Below, in pieces: positions 50,530-62,135 of a DNA stretch of 64,000 nucleotides (the first letter of the stretch is position 1; each line of letters begins with the position of its first letter). A program made the translations under genes and the position numbers. The notes beneath the pieces are model-generated. The model made no database searches, was not told where the DNA came from, and worked only from the letters and a program-made list of their open reading frames with translations. This stretch comes from Emydura subglobosa (Eukaryota; Chordata; Testudines; Chelidae): assembly GCA_007922225.1 (NCBI GenBank), contig ML680047.1:397686-461685 (forward strand), given 5' to 3'.

Positions 50530-51900
50530 CCTGCCCTGAGCTGCCCCGTGACTCGGACGGGAGGTGAGGGCGGGCAGGGCCGCTGCATACCGGCGGGATG
50601 ACACAAGCTGCGCACGGCACGCTTTGCACAGTTTGAAGGGAACTCCAGCGGCAGGGCCCCCGCCGAACAGCCGCTGGCCACGCACACGGCCCGTCGCCGG
50701 GTGTGTCCCGCGACCCTCGGCACCCCGACACAGAGCTGGCCCCGGCGGGGCACAGCGGGCGTCCCGCACCTCTCCCTGCCTCCCGGAAAGAGCCGGGCCC
50801 AGGCGCACGCTGCTGACACGCTCGCTCGCGCCTCACACTCACACTCACACGCCCGCCCTGGGGTAGCCCGGCCGGCCCGCTCCCGTCTCACACTTTGCCA
50901 GCACGTGTCTCGCTCCGCACGGCCGGGGCAGCGGGCGGGTGTCCCGGGAGTTGGGGGCGGGCAGGGTCTGTCCCGGGGCGCGGGGGTGTCCCGGGCGCTG
51001 GGGGGGGGGCGGGCCCTGCACTTGCCCTGGTGGAAAAACATTGGCAACGTGTTGGCGCCGCGGGGCGGGGCGGTGGGGCCGGCGGGCGGGCGTGGGGCGG
51101 GGACAGCCGGGGCCGGGGCCGCCTCCCTCCCCGCCCCGCCGGGCTTTGTTCGGAATCGTAGCGGCGGGAGCCAGGCGGCGGCGGCGGCGCTTTGTCCTGC
51201 CGGGAGCGTGTCCAGCTCTGGTGAGCGGATCGGGGCCGGGCGGGGGGGCTCGCTCGGGGAGCGCCGCGGGTCCCGGGGCAGCCTGAGCCCCTGACTCCAG
51301 CACTGCGGGCTCGGGAGCCAGGCGAGGGTCAGGTTTGGGTAGCGCCGAGCCGAGCCGAGCCGGCCCCTGTTACCTGACCCGGCCGGGCCGGGACAAAAGG
51401 CGCTTTGTGTGGGGCAGGGAACCCGCCCGGCCGGGCTCCGGGGCAGCGAGTAGCGACCCCCCCTCCCGCCGGGCGCTACAGCTCCGCGCCGCCCCCCAGC
51501 CAGGGCCGCTGGAGCTGGGACGTTTCCGAAGCTCCGCGTGGCTCGGGCGGCCCCGCTGCGGGATGCTGACGGACGGACGGACGGACTCACCGCAGCCGGG
51601 CCGCGGGACAGCTCCAGGCTGGGCGGCCCCTGCCCCAGGGCTCGCCTATCCGGCCCGGCCCGGGAAAGCCACGCGGGCGCGGCACGAGCCAGGTGTGTCT
51701 GCGCCGCTCGCTCGCTCGCTCTTGGTGCTGGCTGGGTCGGGCCGAGCCGAGCCGGGCTCCCTGGGGCGCCCTCCCCTGCGGGCTGCTGTAAGCGGGGCCG
51801 GGCCCCTCCCTGAGAGGAGCACAGCCCCCGCGCTCTGGGAAAGGGGCTGGCGCGGGCTGGGGCTGGCCCGTAGCCGAGCCCTGAGGAAGCCCCTGGCTAG
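50530..51900 (+). promoter_or_regulatory. CpG island, probable connexin gene promoter and exon 1
   Basis: Very CpG rich, with no recognised coding frame despite long chance ORFs. A strong donor AGCTCTG|GTGAGC at 51220/51221 suggests a non-coding first exon of the connexin gene, whose coding exon has an acceptor at 55227/55228. Connexin genes typically have such a 5' UTR intron. Direction and link are inferred. Confidence 0.5.
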
Positions 51901-52559
51901 TGAACAGGGGCCGCACGGAGTCACCTGGGTGAGGTGGAAGAGCCTTGCCCCCCCCCTTTGTGCTCTGCAGGCCCCCCTGCCCCGGCCCGGCTGACTTGCC
52001 AGACGCCCCCTTGGCATCAGCCTGGAGCCAGCAGGGAGTGGAGCCAGGGGAGAAGCCCTACAAAGCCTCCCCGTCGGGAGCTCCCCTCAGCAGTTCCAGG
52101 GCCACCCTCTGGCCTCCCTGCCCCTGCTGTGAGGGACCTTTGGGGCCAGGTGCCTCCTTGGCCTACTGCCGCCTGCAGCCCGGCTCTGCTCCCAGCTGGC
52201 CCCTCTGCCAGCTCTGCCCTCTGGGAATGTGAATCCTCTCCGGGGTGAGGGGGCTGCAGGGTCTGACTCTAGCAAGGAGGGGCCTGGGCTGCCTGGCTGG
52301 CTGGAGGGAAATTGGGAGTTAGATGCAGGAGGGATGAGGGCCGGCCATGCAGCTAGTGGGGGGATGATGGCCCCCGGGGCCCCTGGGAGGTTTATAGCTT
52401 ACGTTATTGGAAATAAAGAGACTTGAAGGGTGCCCCGTGCCCCATCCAGGGGGTTCTGGCTGGCGGTCTGGGCCTGGGATGGGCACCGTCTCCATCGCAT
52501 GGACTCCGCTGCCTTCGGGGGTGGGCACAGGGGAAGCTCCGTCCCTTGTTTCCTTAGAG

Positions 52560-52854
52560 CAGAGGTCCCCAAACTGTGGGGCACCCCCCTTGGGGGCCGT
52601 GGAAGAACATTCGGGGGAGCATAGCAGGGCCCGGGCCAGCCCCCATGGAGGTGGGAAGGGAGCGCCACCCAGCCCGCTCTGCTCTGAGCCTGGCCACGGC
52701 CCCAGGTACAGCCTTGGACCCCAGCTGCAGCCCCCTGATCCTGGCCCCACTCCCAGCCATAGCCCCCGGCCCCAACTGTGGCCCCACTCCCAGCCCCAGC
52801 TGGGGGGAGTGGGGGAGGGGTGCAGACAGGGGAAGGGGGGCGTGTGGGACCCTG
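52560..52854. mobile_element. hAT-type MITE with 8-bp TSD
   Basis: Left end CAGAGGTCCCCAAACTG, right end CGTGTGGGACCCTG (inverted). Flanks CCTTAGAG (52552-52559) and CCGTAGAG (52855-52862) match at 7 of 8. Confidence 0.75.
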
Positions 52855-53767
52855 CCGTAGAGGATGAGAATCCTCGCTCTCTGGAAGCAGCAGCCTGGGC
52901 CCAACCTGTTTGGGAGCTGCCAGGTGCTGGTCCCCTGGGCTGGGCTGGGCTGGGTGTCATTGGACCCACCCTCCCGTATTACAGGTGCTGCTTGGAGCTT
53001 GAAATGAGCACCAGGAAGCTGCTGTCCCTGGCTGGGTCAGGACAGGGGAGAGCTCAGTGCCTTTCCCCTTGCAGCGGGCGGGTCGGGGAGCAGCAGGGAG
53101 AGCGCTGGCTGCAGGGAGTCCAAGCAGTGGTCTCGGCGAAGACGGCGTCTCTTTCCATTTTGCGCTGGAGAAGCAGAGCCTTGACTGGGACCCGAGGGGC
53201 AGCGCAGGAGTGTCCCTGCCTGACTGGGCGCTGTGCACACGGAGGGCCGGCTCCAGATGTCTCTGAAGGCTGGTGTGCCCACCACTGCCCTGGCTACCTG
53301 AGTCCTGCCTGCACCCGTCAGCTCCCTCTCCTGGCTGTGCAGGGCAGCTGCCCCTTGTGGGAGGCAAGTTCTTGCCCTGCTGCCGTGCCACGTGGCGGTG
53401 CTGAGGCAGCCGTGGTGTCTCCGTGGCCAGTGCAGAGATGCCTCCCCTGGGGCGCTCGTTGTGTGTGAGCACCGGAGCGGGGCGGTGCGCCGTTCACAAA
53501 GCCTCTGTCCTTGTTCCAGGATGTGGCACTGGTCCAGGACCCGCGCGGATCCGTGTGACGAGGACAAACAGGAGCAGCTCCTGGCCTGGCTGCTCTGTAA
53601 GGAACACGCTGGAGGGTGCTGTCCCGCTGCCGTTCCCAGCTGGTGCCTCCTCTGTGCTGGATGCTCCCTTCTTTACCTTCCCCAGATCTCTTCTGGGCCG
53701 GGGGAGGAGATGTCCTTCCCAACCTCCCCAGTGCTTTGGCCTCACATCCCCTCTGCGCAGCACCTTT

Positions 53768-54272
53768 TGCATGGTCCCAGAGTTGAAGTCCCAGAGTTTA
53801 ATGGTCTCTTCGACCATTAGATCATCTGGTCTGACCTGCAGAGCACAGGCCAGAGAACTCCACTCAGTGACCCCTGTGTCCAGCCTGCTGACTTGGGATG
53901 GACTAACGCGTCTGCCAGGAAAGCCTCCAGTCTTGGTCTGAAACGTCCAGGGATGGGGATCCAACGCTTCCCTGGACAGCTTGTTCTGATGGTTAATCAG
54001 CCTCACTCTTAATTTGTGCCTAATTTCTCATTTGAATTTGTCTGGCTTCAGCTTGCAGCGTTGGTTCTTGTCCTGCCTCTCTCCCCTAGATTAGGGAGCC
54101 CTGTCATTTCTCCCCCTTGCGGCAATTATACACCGCAATCAAGTAATTTCTCTGTCTTCTTTTTGATCAAACAAACAGATTGAGCTCTGTGGGTCTCGCC
54201 CCGTGAAACGTTTTCTCCAGTCCTCGAATCATTTTTGTGGCTCTTTTCTGCACCCTTTCCTAGCAGGAAGTA
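53768..54272 (-). mobile_element. CR1 LINE 3' region
   Basis: ATCATCTGGTCTGACCTGCA, ACAGCTTGTTCTGATGGTTA and CTCTTTTCTGCACCCTTTCC: reverse-complement CR1 3' UTR and ORF2 tail, diverged. Confidence 0.75.
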
Positions 54273-55227
54273 GGAGCGGGGCGGGAGCAGTGTGTGTATT
54301 GGGGGGCTGTGTGTTATGCTGGGAGGCATCTTCATTCTGCCCTCTGGGCAGGGGTTTCTCCTTGTTCCCACAGTGCGTGGCAGGCACTTTTGGGATCAGG
54401 GCCTCTGGCTGGGTCAGGCCAGAGCAGAGAAAGTCACGGGATTGACTCTGGAGTCAATCCGGAGTGGCACTGTGTTTGAAGTTGCTGCTGACCCCATCCC
54501 TGGTGGGTGCGGTGGGGCTGGGCCACTCAGCCCCTGCCAGAGTCTCCTGCTGAAAGAGAGAGTCAGTCCTGGGGGTGGAGGGCTGGGCTGGGCTGTGGGG
54601 AGCATGGCTTCCAGTCGCCGACAGCGGTGCTCCCTTCTGGGGGAGGGAGCGTGCACGTGACCCGCCTGTCTGTCTGCCTCTGAGGTGCAGGGTTTACGAC
54701 AGGCTCCTGGCGGACCGCTGGCAAACAGGCTGTCTGCTCCTCGCAGGCCTGTGCTGATGGAGGGCGAATGCGGGCAGGCGGGGGCGTGAGGGGGAAGCTA
54801 CTTGTAGTGTTGTTTGGGGGGGAGAGATGCGCTGAGTGGCAGGTGGGAGATGCCCTGGGGGAGGGAGGCAGGCAGCCTTTGCGTGAAGGATTCTGGAGGG
54901 GCTGTACTGAGTAGGTGGTCGGGAGTGAGCTGTTGGCTCTCTGCCCCTCTGCAAGATGCCCCTGGCCCCAGCCCACTGCCTGGGCCTGGGACTGCAGCCA
55001 GTGGGGCAGGGAACCCAGCACTGGGGGCTGGCACGGCGACCTCTGTCTCCTGTAGTATACCCATGCTGTGGAGCTCTGGCTGGAGCCCTGCTGCCGTGGG
55101 GTGGGGGGGCATCCTCTCCTGGCTGTGAGTGCTGTGCTGCTGCTTGTGGGGCTGGGGCTTAGCTGGGGCTTGTGGGCTGGGTTCACTCTGAAGTTTATCG
55201 TCTGTCCCCTCCCCTTGCCTCCTGCAG

Positions 55228-56435
55228 GGTCTGAGCCCTCGTCCAGATCAGGATGAGCTGGAGTTTCCTGACCCGGCTCCTGGAGGAGATCAACAACCAC
55301 TCAACGTTTGTGGGCAAGGTCTGGCTCACCGTGCTCATCGTCTTCCGAATTGTGCTGACGGCCGTGGGCGGCGAGTCCATCTACTATGATGAGCAGAGCA
55401 AGTTTGTGTGCAACACGCAGCAGCCAGGCTGCGAGAACGTCTGCTACGACGCCTTCGCGCCTCTCTCCCACGTCCGCTTCTGGATCTTCCAGATCATCAT
55501 GGTGGCCACGCCCTCCGTCATGTACTTGGGCTTCGCCATGCACCGCATCGCCCGCGAGCCTGCAGGCAGCCGGCAGAGCAGCAGGGGCCGGCGGGTGTGC
55601 ATGCCAGTGGTGCGGCGGGGTGCCGGGCGGGACTACGAGGAGGCCGAGGATGATGACGAGGAGGATCCCATGATCTTCGAGGAGATCGAGGTGCAGAAGG
55701 AGAAGGAGAAGGGCAGGGAAGGGGGCGAGAAGCACGACGGGCGCCGGCGTATCAGCCAGGACGGGCTGATGAAGGCCTATGTGCTGCAGCTGCTGTGCCG
55801 CACGGTGCTGGAGGTGGCCTTCCTCTGCGGGCAGTATGTGCTGTACCACTTGGAGGTGAGCCCCTCCTACGTGTGCACCCGCAGCCCCTGCCCGCACACC
55901 GTCGACTGCTTCGTCTCCCGGCCCACCGAGAAGACCATCTTTCTGCTCATCATGTATGCGGTCAGCGGGCTCTGCCTCCTCCTCAACTTCTGCGAGCTCT
56001 GTCACCTGGGCGTAGGCCGCATCCGGGACTTGCTGGGCCGGGGCAGCGACGGCCCGAGTCCCCACAACGCCCCCCCGGGGCCGCCCTATGCCAAGAAGGC
56101 CCCCAGTGCGCCCCCCAACTACCACTCGCTGAAGAAAGAGCCCCTGAAGGGCCAGCTGGCCAACGGCAAGCTGGACTGCAGCGAGAACCTGGCCAACTCC
56201 ACGGCCGAGCGCTTCGCTCTGGCCAGGGCGCCCCCGGAGCACGAGCTGGACCGGCTGCGCAAGCACCTCCGCATGGCCCAGGAGCACCTGGAGATGGCCT
56301 TCCAGCTGAACCCCCCCCTCGAGACGGCCAGCCCCTCGCGGAGCAGCAGCCCTGAGGCCAACGGCATCGCGGCTGAGCAGAACCGCCTCAACTTCGCCCA
56401 CGAAAAGGAAGGGGCTGTTTGCGAGAGGACCACAG
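55228..56435 (+). CDS. gamma-type connexin (GJC1/Cx45-like), main coding exon; ATG at 55253
   Basis: Gap-junction channel subunit; six form a hemichannel in the plasma membrane. The start [20 protein letters not shown] is nearly identical to Cx45. Four membrane spans lie at about residues 20-40, 76-97, 177-198 and 227-252. Extracellular loop 1 has C53, C60 and C64 (Cx6Cx3C); loop 2 has C208, C213 and C219 (Cx4Cx5C). The cytoplasmic loop is long and acidic ([13 protein letters not shown]), a gamma-connexin trait. The tail is Pro/Ser-rich with a helix-prone [18 protein letters not shown] and lacks the Cx45 SVWI end, so this is a paralogue rather than GJC1 itself. It may be GJC4-like (a fish Cx43.4 relative), which I cannot verify. 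A at -3 supports the ATG. The unspliced frame would stop at 56443 (396 aa); a strong donor at 56435/56436 suggests splicing to 56588. Confidence 0.93.
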
Positions 56436-56587
56436 GTGAGTAAGGGCTGGGCCGCAGCCTGCCCCCGTCTCTGTGCCCCGACCACGGGGCTCCCTGGGGA
56501 GTTGGCTGTCTCTGACCCCTCTGGGGGGTGCTCAAGCCCTTTCAGTCGGCAGCCTGGACCCTAACCTGCGTGTTCTCCTCCCCACAG

Positions 56588-56595
56588 GGCTGTGA
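56588..56595 (+). CDS. connexin terminal coding mini-exon (8 nt coding)
   Basis: Donor CACAG|GTGAGTAAG at 56436 and acceptor TCCTCCCCACAG|GGCTG at 56588 define a 152-bp intron. Splicing changes the last residues from TTGE to TTGL and stops at TGA 56593-56595. Without splicing the reading frame ends at 56443. The sites look strong but use is inferred. Confidence 0.55.
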
Positions 56596-57960
56596 GCTGC
56601 TGGCTGCAGAGATGGCGGCTGGGAGTGGCCGCCTTGATGAAGCGGTGGAACCCACGGCAGCCTGTGCTGAGGGAAGGGGGGGGTAAGGGATGGGGTTGGG
56701 GGCTGAGCTTCCGGGGAGGGAGGGGGGCTGAGCTGGGAGGCCTCTGCCCCCTGTGGAATGGGGAGGTGACACCCCGGGCCTGGGGAGGGGGGGGCATTCC
56801 TTCACTTTTTTCACTTTTTTAAAAAAGGGAATCTCTTATTTTTGTACTTTTTTAAACTCGTTGGTGCACATCCCCAGCCCCCGACCCCCAAATGCCTTCA
56901 GCCGGCACCTTCCCAGCCCTGCGACCCCCCAGCCAGCAGTGCGGGGTGCTGCACTGTCATGGGAAAGGGCTTGAGTGTAGGCGCCGTGCGGCGGCTGATG
57001 CTCAGATGCTTTCCCACGGTGGCAGGGAGCTGTCTCGGAGTAGGAATCTCATGGGATCCAACGGGGCCGGGCCTATCCACATCACTGCCTTGGGGTCCCT
57101 CCTTCCAGCCGGATCAGACGTCTTCACCTCGATCTCGTGGCTGGGCCGGGCCTGGGAGAGCCGAGCCAGTGGAGACACCTGCCCGGAGCTGCAGGCAGAC
57201 TGGGTCGCGCTGAGTTTTAAAGATGGGGGGACGGGGGCTGGTTCCCTGCCAGTGGGAAATGCCTGCCTGTCTGGGAGGGCACTGGGCACGCTGGGCCTTG
57301 CTTGTGTTCCTGCAGCCCCTGCAGGGTTCTTAATGCTCCCGCTCCCTGGGTTGTAAATTGGCCAAAGGCTGAGCGGGGCAGCGAGGGGAACACAGCCCTG
57401 CTCACACGGGAGGGCAGAGGCCACGCTGAGAGGGGGCAGCCGTTCTGCAAACACTCAGAGCCAAGGGGGCCAAAGATCCGCACTGATTGTGAAGCTGGTT
57501 ATGGAGGCCGTGGGACAACGCTCCCCACACTGCACGCATAGGTACGAACTGCCAGGCTCTGCACAGGGCCTGGTGTCTGCTGAGCACGGGGCAGAGGGGC
57601 TGGCATCTCCTGCCCCCCTGTTGCAGGACCCCTGGCCCAGCCTGTCTACCTCACGTCTCCTGCCGGCAGCTTTCCATCTGGCTGTTTGCGTCCTGTGGAA
57701 GTGGCTGGCGTTTGGACCAAAGCTGATTCGGTTACATTCCAAGACTCTGGCATCCCGGATCCCGGAGGATCTGCTTTCTTGTCGGGGGCGGGCACAGCTA
57801 ATGCTGGTCCCTGTGCTATGGCCTTTGGACAGCCGGGAGACAGCTGGGAAATGTGGGGCGTGTCTGATCATCTCTGCCCGGCCCATGAGATTAGTTTGTA
57901 TCTTTGTTTTTTACTCAGATGATTATGAAGTCTTTTATATTTTAGTAAACTCTGGAGATA
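56596..57960 (+). other. probable connexin 3' UTR
   Basis: No coding sequence. An A+T-rich stretch near 57900-57960 contains AGTAAA (57944-57949), a known variant poly(A) hexamer, but no AATAAA. The next AATAAA on this strand is at 59138-59143. Confidence 0.35.
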
Positions 57961-60900
57961 TTTTGTACAGAGCCCTGGCATCTGGTCCTTCGGTGGGGGT
58001 GGGGAGCGCTGCATTGAAAAGCAGAGTGCTGCCCACAGTCTGTCCTTCCCCATTATGACTTCCCCTCCCTTCTGTGTGACCCAGGCACTCGTGTGTGGAG
58101 GGGGCCGTTCAGCTGGGGTTTGCCAGTGGGGAAAGTAAGGGGCATGGACTCCGTTCTTGGCACCGGGGCCCGGTCACACAGACCTGCTGACCGTCCGTCA
58201 GACTGCCCTGGGCCATATCTGAGTTGGTACCAGCTCCAGAGCTGAGCTGAGTGTCTCTGAGCCCAGAGGGGCTGGGCTGGGCCCAAAAGTTTCAGCATGG
58301 CCCTGGAGTGGATGATGCGGCCGTTGGCACAGGCTGTGCAAATGCTCGGTGAGCGCTGGAGCAGGCAGGGGCCAAAGAGGCTGTGCCCAGGAACGCAGGG
58401 CAGCTGCAGCTGCAGCAAAAGGCCAGCTTTGTGGGCTCCATACAGATGGCCTCTTTCAGCCAGCTCTGGTGACCCCAAGTCCCCTGCAAGCTCTGTGCCA
58501 GACGGCCTGATTTTCTGCCCTTTGGTTGTGTCTGGCTGAGTGGCAGGAGAGAGACCTCCACCCCTGCAGCCGGGGAAAGTGCAGTGAGTCGGGAGCCAGG
58601 AGACTGACATTCTGGGTTCATCTTTGCTGACTGCTCTTGTAGCTCTGTGCTCATTTCAGCTCTTGTGACCCAGCCGGGTCTCGAGGAGGGAGCCCAGTAT
58701 TTGGGAAATAGGGGCACCAGGTCACTTCCAGCGTACTTCTGACTAGCGCACGGGTCTCGACTACGGCAAACCCAGCTTTGTCACGTGGCACATCCAGCCT
58801 GAAAGGCTGTCTGGTCAAACCTGTCTGTCTGACCACGACAGCCGTGACCCTCCTCCCAGATGTGGAGACCCTGGTCCCTCATCGCTGATATTCTACTGCT
58901 AGCTAGCACATAGCTGTAACCTGCTGCTACGGTGTGTGCCCGGGCTGGGCCCAGGTACTCCTGTAGTTCAAGCTGGCGATGGTCTGCACAGGCGCGCTGA
59001 CGGGGCAGAGTTCAAATCCTGCCAGCTACGCCCTGAGGGGAATTTTTGGGTGCCTGTGATTAGACTTTGCATTGGCACTCTCTTTAAACACAGAGGGTTT
59101 ATTTGACTTACACGGTGAGAAAGCCACCTTTCTAGCTAATAAACACTTGCCAATTAGAGTGCAGCCTGCCCCCCCACCCCGGCCAGGGTCCCCCCCCCCA
59201 CCATCACTTCTCGCATGCTTCAGGGGCTGGTGGGCCATGCTGCACGGGGCCGTGGGGAAGGATGCCCCACCTAGGTGCCTCAGCCCACTGCCACCTTTCC
59301 CAGCCCCAGGTACAGGGGATCTGACCCCCTGACCCAGGCCTGCCGCTCGTCCGCTCTCTCCCGTGGTTGCAGGAGATGATCCCCTTATTGCAGAATGTGT
59401 TGTCCCAATCTGGGAGCTGAAGCACTCCTATGTGCTCAGGGGACCGATAATGCCCCTGGGGGAGCAGCCCCGGGGCTTGTCAGGGGAGGGGTGACCCTGC
59501 AGGGCAAAGACTCTGCTACGGGGCTGGCTCCGTTCCAGCCTCGTGATTGCCTTGGGGTGACTCACTTCCTGCTCCCCATGACCGCCTGGGCTGGGCGCTG
59601 GTGGGTTTCCTGGGGTCGGGCCGCTGCTGCTGTCAGGCTGAGCAATATCCTGCTGACCCCTCCCAGGATGCAGCGCCTCCCTCCCCCGCCTCTGGCTGCC
59701 TGAGCCTCTCCCCGCTCAGAGTCTCCAGCCTGAGCCTGGGCAGGGCAGGGGGAGCCGGTGGGGTGGGGAAGCGTGGCAGGACAGCCAGCTAGTGCAGGCT
59801 CCTCTGTGAAGGGCTGTGGCTGTCTTCCCCTCCATCCTGGGGGCCCTGACTCTGAGTGAGCTGCCTGGCTCTGGGCGGCAGGGAATGGCCCCTGGAGCAG
59901 CGAGCAGGTTTGGCAAGTTGAACAACATGCCTTCCCTTTGCCCAGCCACAGCTGCAGGCTTCTCGACTGGGAGCTGCCCCTCCCCTGGGAGTGGGCCGCC
60001 GGAGTCCAGCCTGAGCCCCTCTTCTCTGGCTCACAAAGCTCGGGTCTGCTCTGGGATGAGCGGATCCTTCTGGGAAACGTCAACACCCTGGGTGCAAGGA
60101 CCCACCCCTCCCCGACTCCCCCAGGAGCTTGTGTCTCGTCAGAGAGGGACCTGCTAGCCCTGGGAGAGGGAACCCGGCCCGGATCTAGCGTGCTGGGGTC
60201 ATCAACAGAGAGCACCCCCCCTGACCCCCCCCGGGGCCGGCGCAGGGATAAAACTGACCCGTTCTGTGCCCTCACCACGGCCCCAGGCCAGAGGAGCTTG
60301 CTCTTCCCCTGGGGCCCTGCTGATTATTGGGGGGGCCTGTGCCCCACCGTGTGCTCACCCCAGCCCTCTACTGTACCCCTTCCCCCCTCCCCCCGTGACA
60401 CAGGGCCCCTTGGTGCTGCACTGGAGCGTTGGGCAGCGCGCTGTCTGCAGGACGGCACCCCCGACTGCTCCCTACCCCGGCTCCACAGCTGCAGGGGGGT
60501 GGCAGGGACTGGTGTGGGGAGGGGGCCACGTGGGGGGATGCCGGGGAGCTGGATCCTGTTGGAAATTCTGCACCCCCCAGCCCTGGACAGGCTTTTTGAA
60601 GGAGCCAGCGAGCACCGGGTGCCGAGGGAGGGTGCCCCCGGCCCAGGCCCTGCTCGCTCTCCCTCCTGTGGGGCAGCCCCCATCCTGACCCGGACTCAGG
60701 CACTGGGGCCGGGTGCTGTGCCTGGATCTCTGCTGGGAGGGGTTGAGGGGCTGGTTTCCCTGGTGGGAGAGAGATCAGAGAGCGTTTATCAGGTAAGTCC
60801 CTGGCCCCACCCCTCGGGGCCCACTCCCCCTCCATCCCCCCGGCAGCTGGCTTTATGGGGTGGCTCGGTAAGATGGAGGAAAGCCCAGGGGTTGCACCGG

Positions 60901-61370
60901 GTGGTTGCGTCCCATGGGTCTGGCCTGGCTCAGCTCAGACTGATGCTGTGGGGCCAGGCCTGGCTCATCACCTCCCTGAGATGGGAGGCGGCTCATTGCC
61001 CGGGTGCCTCTGGGCAGCTGGACAGGCTGAAACGTGAGACCGGCAAAGACCCCGTTCATGGGGCCTGGAGGCTGGTCTGAAGGGAGGTGTGTGGGGCAGG
61101 GGAGGAACACGCCCAGCAGCATGGGTGATGCTGCCGCGCTCCAGGCCGGCGCAGTTAGCGGGTGGTAGCGAGGGCCCCTGCTCATCCCAGCCAGGCGCTG
61201 GTGTTCGCCTCCCACAGGGACAAGGGGGATGGCCCCTGCGGCCGCAGCTCCTGGCAGGCAAAGGGACCCCCGGTGCGGGGGCTGGGGAGGCAGGCGGCGC
61301 CTGGCAGAGTCAGGCTGTCGATTTAGTGGCTGGGACCCACGGATCGGCAGAGCCCAGCGCAGGGCCGCGG
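57961..61370. other. intergenic between connexin and INHA
   Basis: G+C-rich, with no recognised gene or clear repeat. A 380-codon plus-strand open frame at 59938-61080 has no recognised homologue and low-complexity Pro/Gly/Arg composition. No minus-strand AATAAA for INHA was seen. Confidence 0.5.
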
Positions 61371-61373
61371 GCC

Positions 61374-62135
61374 CTAGATGCAGGCGCAGTCCTGGGTGAG
61401 GATGTTGGGCACGGTCTCGTACTTGAAGGAGTAGCCGCCGTCGGAGGTGGTGCGCACGCGCAGGGGCCGCATGGTGCTGGGCAGGGCCGCGCAGCAGAGC
61501 CGGAAGCCCAACGCGTGCGTCAGGGTGTGGGTGTCGGAGCAGCTGCCGTGGCAGTAGTGGAAGACGAAGCTGCTGGGGTGCACGATCCACTTGTCCCAGC
61601 CCAGCTCCTCGAAGGAGATGTTGAGGGCGGCCCGGTGGCAGTCGGCGTGGGCCGCGGCGTCCTCCGACGGGCGCTGTAGCAGGTTGAGGGCAGCCGGGGA
61701 CCAGGGCACGGAGGAGCGGCGGGCTCGGTCAGGCCCTTTGGGCTGGGTGGTGGCCATGAGGAAGGGCATCTTGTCTGCGTCGGCCACGCAGGGGCAGCCC
61801 GGGCAGCGCACCAGCAGCACAAAGAGCTTCTGGGCCACGTAGCGCAGGAAGGGCGCGGCGAAATGAAAGACCGTCCACTGCTCGGCTGCCTGCGCCACCG
61901 TGGCTGCCACGGTGACCCGGCCGTGCCCCGACAGGATCAGCACGTCGGGCTCCGTGGCTGAGCGGTTGGGAGCACCTGACGCCCCCGTGGGCGCGATGAC
62001 AGGGCCTGTGTGGAACCAGAGCTGGGTGGACGTCACCACGCGGCTCAGGGTGTGAGGCGAAGGCTGGAAGAGGTAGGTGAAAATGCCCTCGTCCTCTGGG
62101 AGCTCGTCCAGCTGGGGGGGGCTCACACGGCACAC
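61374..62135 (-). CDS. INHA: INHA: inhibin alpha subunit, last exon (partial gene)
   Basis: Inhibin alpha pairs with a beta subunit to form inhibin, a gonadal hormone that suppresses FSH. This exon encodes 253 residues plus stop. Minus-strand acceptor TTTGCAG|GTGTGC, phase 0. The first 140 residues are the pro-region ([22 protein letters not shown]), ending at the furin-type site RARR (61716-61727). The 113-residue mature chain [16 protein letters not shown]... follows. It has seven cysteines (DCH, YCHGSC, LCC, DCACI) in the TGF-beta knot order and an N-glycosylation site NIS. The end [20 protein letters not shown] is almost invariant in the family. The human mature chain is 134 residues; the shortfall is in the loop between SC and CCAALP. 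Confidence 0.97.
   Translation of the reverse strand: MCRVSPPQLDELPEDEGIFTYLFQPSPHTLSRVVTSTQLWFHTGPVIAPTGASGAPNRSATEPDVLILSGHGRVTVAATVAQAAEQWTVFHFAAPFLRYVAQKLFVLLVRCPGCPCVADADKMPFLMATTQPKGPDRARRSSVPWSPAALNLLQRPSEDAAAHADCHRAALNISFEELGWDKWIVHPSSFVFHYCHGSCSDTHTLTHALGFRLCCAALPSTMRPLRVRTTSDGGYSFKYETVPNILTQDCACI

Larger units (their letters stand above)
51901..55227 (+). other. probable 5' intron of the connexin gene
   Basis: Contains a hAT MITE (52560-52854) and a CR1 fragment (53768-54272). No further exon recognised. Confidence 0.5.

Noticed and set aside
50424..51590. 388-codon minus-strand open frame in the second CpG island
   Set aside because: Pro/Arg/Ala-rich, no recognised domain, overlapping long frames in other phases; typical of a CpG island.
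52407..53468. 353-codon plus-strand open frame
   Set aside because: It runs through a hAT MITE and unique sequence with no domain; chance frame.
55301..56485. 394-codon minus-strand open frame opposite the connexin
   Set aside because: An antisense shadow of a G+C-rich coding exon; the plus strand is a clear connexin.
58575..58640. MIR-like scrap downstream of the connexin
   Set aside because: Weak, short match to the MIR head region only.
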